From contig JBJOPS010000031.1 of NCBI GenBank assembly GCA_046050465.1, positions 1-64,000 of the forward strand: DNA of 64,000 nucleotides. The letters run 5' to 3'. The position numbers and the translations under genes are program-made. Shown one piece after another: positions 49,026 to 57,921 of this stretch (position 1 is the first letter of the stretch; each line of letters starts with the position of its first letter). The notes under the pieces are model-generated. The model ran no database searches. It saw only the letters and a list, made by a program, of their open reading frames with translations, and had not been told where the DNA came from. The stretch is from Egaibacter sp046050465 (GTDB taxonomy: Bacteria; Pseudomonadota; Gammaproteobacteria; Burkholderiales; Burkholderiaceae_C).

Positions 49026-51451
49026 GCAAAAGCGGGCATGAAGCTGCAAACGAGTACAGCGAAGCAGACACCTGCCGCGAGTTCATCACGCCTGCAATCC
49101 AAGCCGCTGGCTGGGGTGACAACGCGACGGAAATCGCCGAACAACGCACATTCACCGATGGGCGCATCGTTCTGACTGGCCGCAGCGCCAAACGGCGTGA
49201 AGGCAAGCGTGCCGACTATTTGCTTCGCTATCGACGAGATTTGACCTTGGCCGTTGTGGAAGCCAAGCCGCACAAAACTCCGGCAGGCGACGGGATGCAG
49301 CAAGCCAAAGAATACGCAGAAATTCTTGGGCTTAAATTCGCCTATGCCAGCAATGGCCGAGAAATTATCGAGTTCGATTTCCTCACAGGTATCGAGCAAA
49401 AAATTGACCGCTACCCAACGCCTGAAGAGCTATGGCAGCGCCAGACTGCTGGCACGCCTATCGCCACCAGTATTGCGGCGAAAACCATGCTCCAGTCGCT
49501 GAACCACAGCACAGGCAAGCCACCACGCTACTACCAAGAAATCGCCATCAACCGCACGGTACAAGCGATTTTCTCTGGTCAAAAGCGCATTCTGCTCACG
49601 ATGGCGACGGGCACTGGCAAAACGCCCACCGCCTTTCACATCGTTTGGAAGCTCTGGAATTCAGGCTGGAACAAAGACGCCGACCCCACGCGCAAGACGC
49701 GGGTTTTGTTTCTGGCTGACCGCAACATCTTGGTGGATGACCCGAAAGACAAGACCTTTGCGGTCTTCGGTGATGCCCGTTGGAAGATTGAAAACGGCGA
49801 AGCCGTCAAAGGCCGAGAAATCTACTTCTCCACCTACCAGTCCATCGCCGAAGACGAACGCCGCCCCGGCCTGTACAAAGAGTATTCGCCAGACTACTTC
49901 GACCTCATCATCATTGACGAGTGCCACCGTGGTTCCAGTCGTGCAGATTCAACCTGGCGCGAGATTCTGGAATGGTTCGAGCCCGCGTTTCAGTTGGGGC
50001 TGACAGCGACACCGCTGCGCGAAGAGTCGCGTGACACCTACGCTTACTTCGGTCAACCGCTGTACGAATACTCGCTCAAACAAGGCATAGAAGACGGCTT
50101 CTTGGCACCCTACCGAGTGCATCGCGTCATCACCACCTTTGATGCAGCAGGCTGGCGACCGACACGCGGCCAGCTTGATCGCTACGGCAACGAAATACCG
50201 GACGAGGAATACCACACCCGCGATTTCGAGCGATTGGTGAGTCTGAAAGCACGAACAGAAGCCGTGGCGCAGCACCTGACCGATTACCTCAAGCGCACAG
50301 ATCGCTACGCCAAGACCATCGTGTTTTGTGTCGATCAGGAACACGCCGACGAAATGCGCCGCGCCCTTTCTAACTTGAATGCCGACTTGGTGGCGCAGAA
50401 CCCAAATTACGTGTGCCGTGTGACCGCCGCCGAGGGTGATATTGGTCGTGGACACCTATCACGGTTTCAGGACTTAGAAACGAACCAGTCCACACCAACA
50501 ATTCTGACTTCATCGCAGATGCTCACGACTGGTGTGGATGCCCCCACCGTTAAAAACGTGGTGCTGGTGCGCGTCATCGGCTCCATGAGTGAGTTCAAGC
50601 AGATCATTGGGCGTGGTACACGGGTGCGTGAAGACTACGACAAGCTGTTTTTCGACATTCTCGACTACACCGGATCAGCAACGCGCATGTTCGCTGACCC
50701 GGACTTTGACGGTCATGCAGCCCAAGTCATTGAAGGCCCAGCGATTGATGAGGCTGGGGCTATTACACAAGACGAGCAGATCGTTGAAGCCGATCCCGAG
50801 CAGAACGACGATCAGGGCTCGCAAACACTGCCTGACCAAGACGGGAGTCAAAGCGATGGAGAGGAACGGCGCAAGTTCTACGTCGATGGCGGCAATGTCG
50901 AAATTGCAGCGCACCTTGTCTACGAACTGGATGCAGACGGCAATAACCTGCGCATGGTGCAGTTCTCAGACTACACCGCTGAAAAGGTTCGCATCCTCTA
51001 CCGTTCGCCAGAAGATTTGGCAAATCACTGGAGAGACCCCGCCACCCGCGAAGCCTTGATTGCCCAACTGGCTGACCGGGGCATCGACTTGGCGCAACTG
51101 GTGGAGCAAACCAATCAGCCAGATGCAGACTTGCTGGACTTGCTTTGCCATGTGGCGTTCAACGCGCCATTGCTCACCCGCCGCCAACGCGCTGACAAGC
51201 TGCGCCGCGACCGTCAGGACTTCTTTGACCAGTATGGCGAAGAGGCCCGCCAGATTCTTAATGAGCTTCTGGACAAATACACCGAGAACGGAACCGACCA
51301 ATTGCGTCTGCCCGATGCGCTGCGCATTGCTCCGATTTCAGACCACGGCAACGCGATTGAAATTGCGGCCATATTTGGTGGAGCAGAAAATTTGCGCGGA
51401 GCAGTAACGGCCCTGCAAGCCTGCTTGTACTCTGTTAGGAGCATTGTATGA
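49022..51451 (+). CDS. hsdR: type I restriction endonuclease subunit R
   Basis: HsdR is the motor and nuclease subunit of the type I restriction complex that translocates and cuts unmodified DNA. The 809-residue product is of the EcoEI type: a PD-(D/E)xK nuclease at the N-terminus (ADYLLRYRRDLTLAVVEAKP), helicase motif I LLTMATGTGKTPTAFHI, motif II IIIDECHRGS, motif III LGLTATPLREE, motif VI QIIGRGTRVREDYDK, and an EcoEI_R_C-like C-terminus. It overlaps the Phd-like gene upstream and the HNH gene downstream (both ATGA). Confidence 0.95.
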   Translation: MSKSGHEAANEYSEADTCREFITPAIQAAGWGDNATEIAEQRTFTDGRIVLTGRSAKRREGKRADYLLRYRRDLTLAVVEAKPHKTPAGDGMQQAKEYAEILGLKFAYASNGREIIEFDFLTGIEQKIDRYPTPEELWQRQTAGTPIATSIAAKTMLQSLNHSTGKPPRYYQEIAINRTVQAIFSGQKRILLTMATGTGKTPTAFHIVWKLWNSGWNKDADPTRKTRVLFLADRNILVDDPKDKTFAVFGDARWKIENGEAVKGREIYFSTYQSIAEDERRPGLYKEYSPDYFDLIIIDECHRGSSRADSTWREILEWFEPAFQLGLTATPLREESRDTYAYFGQPLYEYSLKQGIEDGFLAPYRVHRVITTFDAAGWRPTRGQLDRYGNEIPDEEYHTRDFERLVSLKARTEAVAQHLTDYLKRTDRYAKTIVFCVDQEHADEMRRALSNLNADLVAQNPNYVCRVTAAEGDIGRGHLSRFQDLETNQSTPTILTSSQMLTTGVDAPTVKNVVLVRVIGSMSEFKQIIGRGTRVREDYDKLFFDILDYTGSATRMFADPDFDGHAAQVIEGPAIDEAGAITQDEQIVEADPEQNDDQGSQTLPDQDGSQSDGEERRKFYVDGGNVEIAAHLVYELDADGNNLRMVQFSDYTAEKVRILYRSPEDLANHWRDPATREALIAQLADRGIDLAQLVEQTNQPDADLLDLLCHVAFNAPLLTRRQRADKLRRDRQDFFDQYGEEARQILNELLDKYTENGTDQLRLPDALRIAPISDHGNAIEIAAIFGGAENLRGAVTALQACLYSVRSIV

Positions 51452-52281
51452 AGTGCATATGGTGCAAACAGATTTCTGATTCATCGAAGTCAATCGAGCA
51501 TATTCTTCCTGAGTCATTCGGAAATCAAAAACATACGCTGCCGCGTGGTTGGGTGTGCGATCAATGCAATAACTATTTCTCTAGAAAGGTTGAAGAACCC
51601 TTCTTGAATTCGTATTACGGACGAGCCATCAGGTTTGAAGCGGCGATTCCAAACAAAAAGGGCCGCATTCCGCCGTTAACGGGGCTTCATGTCCAGTCTT
51701 TGACTCCAATAGAACTGGTGAGATTGCAGAATGAGGGGGACATTATTTTGGATGCAAAAAACGAAAAAGATATTCCGAAATGGGCCCAATCCGTAGCAAC
51801 GAACACACGAGGAACTTTAATTGTTCCTGCAGCGACGGAGCCAGCAAACGACAGAACTCTTTCAAGGTTCATTGCGAAAATCGCACTTGAAGTGCTCGCA
51901 AGCAAGTGCATACAGATCGACGGCTGGAACGAGGAATTGGTCAATAAGGTTGCACTTGACGAAATTCGTCAGTACGTCCGATTCAATAAGCCGTCAACTC
52001 TTTGGCCGATTCACATACGCCGGATATATCCCCATGGCACTATGTTCTCGGAAGATGATTGTTCGTTTGAGGTGCTGAATGAATGGATGCTTTTGCCCAC
52101 TAAAAAGGATGAGTATTTCGCAGTCATCGCAATTTTTGGTATCGAATACACGATAAACCTTGGTGGACCTGACCTAGAAGGCTACATCGAGTGGCTTCAT
52201 GAGCATGAGCACAAAAGCCCCCTCTATTGGAACGAGGTATCGGGCAGCGAACCCGCATCTGACGCCAGCTATTTCAAATGA
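51448..52281 (+). CDS. HNH endonuclease-family protein inside the hsd operon
   Basis: The 277-residue protein opens with an HNH/zinc-finger motif: MKCIWCKQISDSSKSIEHIL (CxxC plus H), PESFGNQKHTLPRGWVCDQC and NNYFSRKVE (CxxC-N). This is the arrangement of a ββα-metal nuclease with structural zinc. The remaining 200 residues are unrecognised. The gene is clearly more AT-rich than hsdR and hsdM and overlaps both by ATGA, so it was inserted between them without breaking translational coupling. It may be an additional nuclease effector. No methyl-binding domain is seen. Confidence 0.8.
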   Translation: MKCIWCKQISDSSKSIEHILPESFGNQKHTLPRGWVCDQCNNYFSRKVEEPFLNSYYGRAIRFEAAIPNKKGRIPPLTGLHVQSLTPIELVRLQNEGDIILDAKNEKDIPKWAQSVATNTRGTLIVPAATEPANDRTLSRFIAKIALEVLASKCIQIDGWNEELVNKVALDEIRQYVRFNKPSTLWPIHIRRIYPHGTMFSEDDCSFEVLNEWMLLPTKKDEYFAVIAIFGIEYTINLGGPDLEGYIEWLHEHEHKSPLYWNEVSGSEPASDASYFK

Positions 52282-53831
52282 AGTCTTCAAAGAAAAATCA
52301 ACCCCAAACCACCGCCCAGCAACTCGGCTCCATCATCAAATCTGCGCGGGACATTATGCGCAAGGATAAGGGCTTGAACGGCGATGGCGACCGCCTGCCC
52401 ATGCTGACATGGATGATGTTCCTCAAGTTCTTGGACGACCATGAACAGGTGCGCGAAGCCGAGGCACAGCTTGCTGGCGAGAAATTCAAGCCTGCCATCG
52501 AAGCGCCCTACCGCTGGCGTGACTGGGGCGCGACCAAAGAAGGGCTGACTGGAGATGCCCTGATCGCCTTCATCAACCAAGAAATTGCCATGAGGCCGGA
52601 CGGCACACATGGCCCCGGCCTGTTCAAGTACCTGCGCGAGTTGCAAGGCACCAAATCGCATGACCGTCGCGACACCATCGCCGCAGTGTTTCGCGGCATG
52701 GTCAACCGGATGATTAACGGCTACCTGCTGCGCGATGTACTGACCAAGCTCGACGGCATTCACTTCAATGCCAGCGAGGAGTTGGAGGTCTTGGGGCGCA
52801 CCTACGAAACCCTGCTGCGCGAAATGCGCGATGCAGCCGGCGATGCCGGAGAGTTCTACACGCCCCGCCCCGTCGTGCGCCTGATGGTGGAAATGATCGA
52901 CCCTCAGTTGGGCGAAATTGTGCTTGACCCCGCCTGCGGCACTGGCGGCTTCTTGGTGGAGAGTTACACCCACCTTGCTAAACAAGCCACCACGGTGCAA
53001 AAGCGCAAGCAGCTACAGCAAAGCAGCATCCAAGGCTGCGAAGCCAAGCCGCTGCCCTACCTGCTGGTCAACATGAATCTGCTGTTGCACGGCTTGGAGT
53101 CTCCCGACATTGACCCCGGCAACGCGCTGCGCTTTCCGCTCAAGGAAATTGGCGACCGCGAACGTGTGGACGTGATCCTCTCCAACCCGCCGTTTGGCGG
53201 CGAGGAAGAGCGCGGCATTCTCGGCAACTTCCCCGACGACAAGCAAACTGCCGAAACCGCCCTGCTGTTCCTGCAACTCATCATGCGCAAGCTGCGCAGA
53301 CGCGCGCGAAGCATCGACGGAAAAACTACCCTTGGCCGTGCGGCTGTCGTGGTGCCGAACGGCACCCTGTTTGGCGATGGCATCTGCGCCCGTATCAAGC
53401 AAGAACTGCTGACTGAGTTCAACCTTCACACTGTCGTGCGGCTGCCCAATGGCGTGTTTGCGCCTTACACAGACATTCCGGCCAACCTGCTGTTCTTCGA
53501 CCGCAGTGGCCCCACACAGGACATTTGGTTTTATGAACTAGCGTTGCCCGAAGGCCGCAAAAAATACAGCAAGACCCAGCCCTTGATGTATGAAGAATTT
53601 GCCGATCTGAAAATCTGGTGGGGTGACCGTAAGGAAGGTGCGCAAGCTTGGAAAGTGCCTGCTGCTGAGGTGATCGCCAATTGCTGCAACTTGGACAGAA
53701 AGAACCCACACAAAAAGGAAGATGTTGCGCATCTCCCGCCCGATGAAGTCATTGCCAGCATTCTTCACAAAGAGCGCCAGATTATTTCGATCATGGAAGA
53801 GGTTCAGGCCATGCTGCGGGAGCCAACATGA
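52278..53831 (+). CDS. hsdM: type I restriction-modification DNA methylase subunit
   Basis: HsdM transfers a methyl group to adenine N6 within the sequence chosen by HsdS. The 517-residue product has the HsdM N-terminal helical domain (TWMMFLKFLDDHEQVREAEA) and the N6-methylase domain with motif I IVLDPACGTGGFLVESY, motif IV DVILSNPPFGGEEE and GEFYTPRPVVRLMVEM. It overlaps the HNH gene and hsdS by ATGA. Confidence 0.96.
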   Translation: MKSSKKNQPQTTAQQLGSIIKSARDIMRKDKGLNGDGDRLPMLTWMMFLKFLDDHEQVREAEAQLAGEKFKPAIEAPYRWRDWGATKEGLTGDALIAFINQEIAMRPDGTHGPGLFKYLRELQGTKSHDRRDTIAAVFRGMVNRMINGYLLRDVLTKLDGIHFNASEELEVLGRTYETLLREMRDAAGDAGEFYTPRPVVRLMVEMIDPQLGEIVLDPACGTGGFLVESYTHLAKQATTVQKRKQLQQSSIQGCEAKPLPYLLVNMNLLLHGLESPDIDPGNALRFPLKEIGDRERVDVILSNPPFGGEEERGILGNFPDDKQTAETALLFLQLIMRKLRRRARSIDGKTTLGRAAVVVPNGTLFGDGICARIKQELLTEFNLHTVVRLPNGVFAPYTDIPANLLFFDRSGPTQDIWFYELALPEGRKKYSKTQPLMYEEFADLKIWWGDRKEGAQAWKVPAAEVIANCCNLDRKNPHKKEDVAHLPPDEVIASILHKERQIISIMEEVQAMLREPT

Positions 53832-54958
53832 GCATGCGCTGGCAGAGTGTTCAGCTTGGAGAGGTCATAAAGCAACGAAAGCAGTTCATCACCATTGATG
53901 ACGCAGTTATGTATTGCCGCCCAACCGTCAAATTGCATGCGCAAGGGATACTTCTGCGTGATCGTGTTCTGGGGGCCTCCATCAAGACGAAAAAACAGCA
54001 AGTCTGCCGTGCTGATGAGTTTCTTGTAGCTGAGATCGACGCGAAAGCAGGTGGCTTTGGGATCGTACCCAAGGATCTAGACGGATCACTGGTGAGCAGC
54101 CACTACTTTTTGTACCAGTTGGATTCGACTTTACTGCTGCCAAAATTTCTTGAATTGGTCGTCAAAACAAATGAGTTTCGGCGTCAAGTTGAAGCACAAG
54201 GCACTACAAACTACGCAGCGATCAAAGCAGGGGATGTTTACGGCTACGCTATTCCTTTACCAGCCCTTGCCGTACAAAAGCAGATTGTTTCCAAAATTGA
54301 CGCTGCCGATAGTAAGTTGCGCGATGTTGCCCGCTTGCGGGGTGCTGTCACAAACGAACTCAATATGCTATGTCGAAATCTTGTAATTCGCGATTCAACG
54401 ACAAAGCACATAAAAATATCTGAATTAGTCAAGCACAAGTCCCCCGACGTTACCGTAACGCCCGACGAGGTTTACCAATTTGCAGGTGTCTACTCGTTTG
54501 GTCGTGGCGTATTCAAAGGCGTATCCAAAACTGGCGCGGAATTCGCCTACACAAAGCTTTCGCGGATTAGTACGGGAAATTTCATCTATCCAAAGCTCAT
54601 GGCTTGGGAGGGCGCTCTTGGCGTTGTTCCTGATGAGTGTGATAACTGCGTTGTCTCACCTGAGTTTCCTGTTTTTGAAATCGACAAAGAACAAGTTCTA
54701 CCAGACGTGTTCGACGTGTATTTCAGGGACCCGAATACATGGGATCATCTTCAAACAGGTAGTACCGGCACGAATGCAAGACGACGCAGGTTGAATCCGA
54801 AGGACTTCTTACAACTCACCATTCCCGTGCCGAGTATGGCCGTTCAAAGGAAACTTGCGGCTATTCGTCTTCACCAAGCCAAGATTCGATCCATCTCTCC
54901 CGAGGCAGAGTGCAGCGCGTTGATTTCCTCCATATTGAGCAAGTTGCTGACAAGCTAG
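53828..54958 (+). CDS. hsdS: type I restriction specificity subunit S
   Basis: HsdS reads the bipartite target sequence for both methylation and restriction. The 376-residue protein has two target-recognition domains (about 1-150 and 205-340), each followed by a conserved helical spacer: IPLPALAVQKQIVSKIDAAD and IPVPSMAVQRKLAAIRLHQA. The gene is AT-rich relative to hsdR/hsdM, as expected for fast-evolving specificity genes. The target is not predictable. Its stop is ten bases before the PIN-GNAT fusion gene. Confidence 0.94.
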   Translation: MSMRWQSVQLGEVIKQRKQFITIDDAVMYCRPTVKLHAQGILLRDRVLGASIKTKKQQVCRADEFLVAEIDAKAGGFGIVPKDLDGSLVSSHYFLYQLDSTLLLPKFLELVVKTNEFRRQVEAQGTTNYAAIKAGDVYGYAIPLPALAVQKQIVSKIDAADSKLRDVARLRGAVTNELNMLCRNLVIRDSTTKHIKISELVKHKSPDVTVTPDEVYQFAGVYSFGRGVFKGVSKTGAEFAYTKLSRISTGNFIYPKLMAWEGALGVVPDECDNCVVSPEFPVFEIDKEQVLPDVFDVYFRDPNTWDHLQTGSTGTNARRRRLNPKDFLQLTIPVPSMAVQRKLAAIRLHQAKIRSISPEAECSALISSILSKLLTS

Positions 54959-54968
54959 CGGACACAAC

Positions 54969-56441
54969 ATGGCCCAGCGACTCCGCTTTTTGCTCGACAC
55001 GAACATCCTGATTCCACTTCAGGATTCGTATCAGGTTTTGGAGAACAACCTTGCCAATTTTGTTCGACTTGCAAACATTGGTGGGCATCAACTTGTCTAT
55101 CACCCCGCAACGATTGTTGACTTTGAAAGAGACAAAGACGCAGAACAAAGAGCACGAAACCTTGCACGAATTCGTCAATACCCAGCGATTGAAAATCCTG
55201 CGAAGTGTCCGTGGAACTCAGAAACTTGCAGTCCCAATGATGCCTGCGATAACGAGATACTTTATTCGCTCGAATGTGATGCAGTTCATGCACTCGTCAC
55301 TGAAGATCGTCGCATTCACAGGAAGGCCAAGGCAAGAGGTCTCAGCGACCGTGTTTACACAATTCAAACAGCGGAAGATTGGCTTCGGCGTCTGCACGAG
55401 CCTAGGCAAGTTGTAGTACCCAACATTCAAGATGTTCCGCTGCACAATTTGACTCCCCAGCTCTCTTCAGATTTCTATGACAGTCTTCGCTCCGGCTACG
55501 GTGGATTTGACGACTGGTTTCGCAAGAAGGCTCGTGAGAACCGCAGAGCATGGATTTATCTGGATGAGGCGGATGCGTTAGCTGCGATATGTGTGTATGC
55601 AGCCCAAGACAACGAGGTAATCAATGACGCGGGGGAACGCCTCGCTGGCACTGCTCTAAAACTTTGTACGTTCAAAGTAGGCGAAGCTGTCAGGGGTCGA
55701 AAGATTGGCGAACTTTTCTTGAAGGCGGCATTTCGGTATGCCACTGAAAACGCCTGCGAAAACTTGTTTATTCATGCCAACGCAGAACGCCACGACTATC
55801 TTGTTCGCTTGCTCCAAGATTTTGGCTTCGAGGAAAGAGGCACCTATCAGGGTGATTTAGTTTTGGTGAAGCCGCACCCACTTGTTTCGCCCGATTTTGC
55901 CTCACTTCCACCTGTTGAATATGCTCGAAAATATTTCCCACATTTTCGATTTGACTCCAGCGTACAGAAATTTCTTATTCCTATACAGCCCCATTTTCAC
56001 GAAACACTATTCCCGGACTACAGCCCCATTCAACCCCGCCTGTTTGTGTCGTTGAACAACATAGGCAATGCCATAAAGCTTGCATATCTGTGTCATGCAC
56101 AGACGAATTCAATCAAAGCAGGTGATTTGATTCTGTTTTACCGAACCGAGGATGAAAAGTCAGTCACATCCATCGGAGTGGTTGACAGGTTTGAGGTACT
56201 TGAGGACGCTGCACGAATCGCTGGACTTGTGAGCCGTCGCACAGTGTATTCAATCGAGCAAATCGACGAAATGTCCAAGCGCCCGACAAAGGTAATTCTC
56301 TTTCGGTTAGTAGAGCACTTTGCTAACCCTTTGGCCTACGACAGGCTTCAAGCCGAAGGCATCGTTAGAGGCCCAATTCAATCAATCCGAAAAATAACTG
56401 ATGAATCTTTTTCACGAGTCCTCCAAGCAGCAAGGAGGTAG
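54969..56441 (+). CDS. PIN-GNAT-PUA-like triple-domain fusion protein
   Basis: This 490-residue protein has three recognisable parts. Residues 1 to about 135 are a PIN ribonuclease-like domain: RLRFLLDTNILIPLQ (D10), IVDFERD (D51/E53), DACDNEILYSLECD (D94) and ALVTEDRRIH (D113) supply the acidic quartet. About residues 155-305 are a GNAT acetyltransferase: ADALAAICVYAAQ, the CoA loop KVGEAVRGRKIGELFLKAAF and ERHDYLVRLLQDFGFEERG. About residues 345-490 resemble an EVE/ASCH (PUA-like) fold: IKAGDLILFYRTEDEKSVTS and VILFRLVEHFANPLAYDRLQ. PIN cuts RNA, GNAT could acetylate charged tRNA or protein, and PUA-like folds bind RNA or modified bases. It begins ten bases after hsdS and is probably co-transcribed. 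Confidence 0.82.
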   Translation: MAQRLRFLLDTNILIPLQDSYQVLENNLANFVRLANIGGHQLVYHPATIVDFERDKDAEQRARNLARIRQYPAIENPAKCPWNSETCSPNDACDNEILYSLECDAVHALVTEDRRIHRKAKARGLSDRVYTIQTAEDWLRRLHEPRQVVVPNIQDVPLHNLTPQLSSDFYDSLRSGYGGFDDWFRKKARENRRAWIYLDEADALAAICVYAAQDNEVINDAGERLAGTALKLCTFKVGEAVRGRKIGELFLKAAFRYATENACENLFIHANAERHDYLVRLLQDFGFEERGTYQGDLVLVKPHPLVSPDFASLPPVEYARKYFPHFRFDSSVQKFLIPIQPHFHETLFPDYSPIQPRLFVSLNNIGNAIKLAYLCHAQTNSIKAGDLILFYRTEDEKSVTSIGVVDRFEVLEDAARIAGLVSRRTVYSIEQIDEMSKRPTKVILFRLVEHFANPLAYDRLQAEGIVRGPIQSIRKITDESFSRVLQAARR

Positions 56442-56865
56442 CGCCATCCTGCTATCCATCAAGCCCACGTTCGCCAACCTAATCATTGAGGGTAGCAAGC
56501 GTGTGGAGCTTCGACGCGCCATTCCGAGCCAACCAATTTCTACAATCGTCATCTATTCATCTTCACCTGTTCAAGCGATTGTCGCCTTGGCAGACGTTAG
56601 AGAAATAGTTGAGGCAAGTCCATCAAAACTATGGGCAATCTCTAGGGACAATGGTGGAGGACTGACGAGAGCCGCTTTGATGGCCTACTTTGAGTCAAAA
56701 AAAAATGGGTTCGCTTTGATGCTTGAAAACGTGCGTGTATTCACAAAGCCGGTTGCGCCGACCAAGGTTTTTAAGAAATTTTCAGCACCCCAATCATTCA
56801 GGTATCTAACCCCTAAACACCTAAAAAAACTTGAGCAAATTCTTGAGTTGGAGAAACACGAGTGA
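56401..56865 (+). CDS. ASCH-domain protein
   Basis: The product has the ASCH/PUA-like pattern ILLSIKPTFANLIIEGSKRV, ELRRAIPSQPISTIVIYSSS, PVQAIVALADVREIV and GFALMLENVRVFTKP. Homologues of this type usually start directly with M-x-LLSIKP. The only ATG in frame (56401) lies 40 bases inside the PIN-GNAT gene and has no ribosome-binding site, whereas a perfect AAGGAGG at 56432-56438 sits seven bases before an ATC codon (56446) at exactly the homologous position. The true start may be this ATC. ASCH domains bind RNA or modified nucleotides; role here unknown. The 3' end overlaps the next gene. Confidence 0.78.
   Translation: MNLFHESSKQQGGSAILLSIKPTFANLIIEGSKRVELRRAIPSQPISTIVIYSSSPVQAIVALADVREIVEASPSKLWAISRDNGGGLTRAALMAYFESKKNGFALMLENVRVFTKPVAPTKVFKKFSAPQSFRYLTPKHLKKLEQILELEKHE
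56432..56448 (+). promoter_or_regulatory. strong Shine-Dalgarno before an ATC codon
   Basis: AAGGAGG at 56432-56438, seven spacer bases and ATC at 56446. It suggests initiation at a non-canonical ATC (or the CTG at 56449) of the ASCH gene rather than at the ATG at 56401. Confidence 0.5.
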
Positions 56866-57389
56866 ATGTCATTTTCTTGGCCGGTGTCCACGGTGTTGGC
56901 AAAGGTTATCTGGGTGCCCCAGCAGCAAAAGCGGCGGGAATTACTCACTGTACGGCCAGTCAACTTATTCGGGAGGAAAAAGGGCTTGCGACATGGGGGC
57001 TGGACAAAAGAACAACTGACGTTGACGATAACCAACGCGCCTTGATTCAAGCTGTCAACAAACTTCGTGCCCTAGGGGATATTTTGCTCGACGGTCACTT
57101 CGTTCTGCGCAATGCTGTTGGCTTACTGACACCGCTGGAAACATCAGTTTTCGATCAACTGAAGTTGAAAGGTGTTGTTCTACTGACAAATGACCCCAAG
57201 GTGATCGTGGAAAGATTGGCGAACCGCGACAATAAAAGTCCTGATGAAGCATCTATCGCGGAGTTGGCCGATGCCGAGTTGTCGCATGCAAAGCACGTAT
57301 GCAAGGCACTGAATCTACCGTTATCGGTGCTTCACTCCCCCACGGGGGACGAAGTAGTGCGTATCATTTTCGAGCTTCTCAAGCCATAG
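56862..57389 (+). CDS. P-loop kinase-like ATP-binding protein
   Basis: The 175-residue product starts at GTG 56862 (overlap GTGA with the ASCH stop) and opens MNVIFLAGVHGVGKGYLGAP, a Walker A GxxGxGK followed by Gly instead of Ser/Thr. LGDILLDGHFVLRN is a Walker B-like strand and IVERLANRDNKSPDEASIAE resembles the lid of adenylate-kinase-type enzymes. The family is related to small nucleoside/nucleotide or polynucleotide kinases (AAA_18/33 group). Together with ASCH and PIN-GNAT it suggests nucleotide or RNA chemistry. Confidence 0.7.
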   Translation: MNVIFLAGVHGVGKGYLGAPAAKAAGITHCTASQLIREEKGLATWGLDKRTTDVDDNQRALIQAVNKLRALGDILLDGHFVLRNAVGLLTPLETSVFDQLKLKGVVLLTNDPKVIVERLANRDNKSPDEASIAELADAELSHAKHVCKALNLPLSVLHSPTGDEVVRIIFELLKP

Positions 57390-57397
57390 AAAAAAGC

Positions 57398-57919
57398 ATG
57401 GCATATTGCATTCACGGGACGAAGAAGCTGCTTGATCGAATCAGGCCATTGGTCACTGATCCGACTCCTGTGTCGGGCGGCATTCTGAGAAACTGGTATG
57501 CAACCGCCTTGTTCTGGAAACCGCAACTTGCCCTGTTAGTCCACGAAGAAACGCTGTTGCCAGTGTTGATGCCCTTGGCACCTGCAAGCAGCCTCGCTGA
57601 GAGGTTTCCGGCGCACCTTGCCGCCGTGCTGAATGCTCTCAACGTGGATACCAGTTTCATCGCCGCTCAGGTGGCAGCAATGAGCGAAGTGCTGTATTCC
57701 AAAACCAGTAACCGTAGCGTGCTGGGCATCATGAACCAGTTCAGCTATTTGGCAGAAGGCTACCGCGAGTATTTGGAGACTTCCGATCTGCTCGAACTGT
57801 CCTTAAAGCTTGCCCATGTGCCATGCAGCCCACTTTACAAGAGAGAGACGTTTCCAGACCGTGAGTTGCATCGGTGGATCACGGACAAGAACCAACACCA
57901 AGCGCATTTATCGAGGTAA
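57398..57919 (+). CDS. DUF6933-like protein
   Basis: The 173-residue product begins MAYCIHGTKKLLDRIRPLVT and has NWYATALFWKPQLALLVHEE, TLLPVLMPLAPASSL and the conserved SKTSNRSVLGIMNQFSYLAE. I recall this CTKKLL ... TNNRSVLGxMND pattern as DUF6933, of unknown function and often found near mobile or defence genes. The start at 57398 is chosen because the longer frame from 57299 overlaps the P-loop gene with non-matching sequence. It is nine bases after the P-loop gene and three bases before the next gene. Confidence 0.7.
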   Translation: MAYCIHGTKKLLDRIRPLVTDPTPVSGGILRNWYATALFWKPQLALLVHEETLLPVLMPLAPASSLAERFPAHLAAVLNALNVDTSFIAAQVAAMSEVLYSKTSNRSVLGIMNQFSYLAEGYREYLETSDLLELSLKLAHVPCSPLYKRETFPDRELHRWITDKNQHQAHLSR

Positions 57920-57921
57920 GC

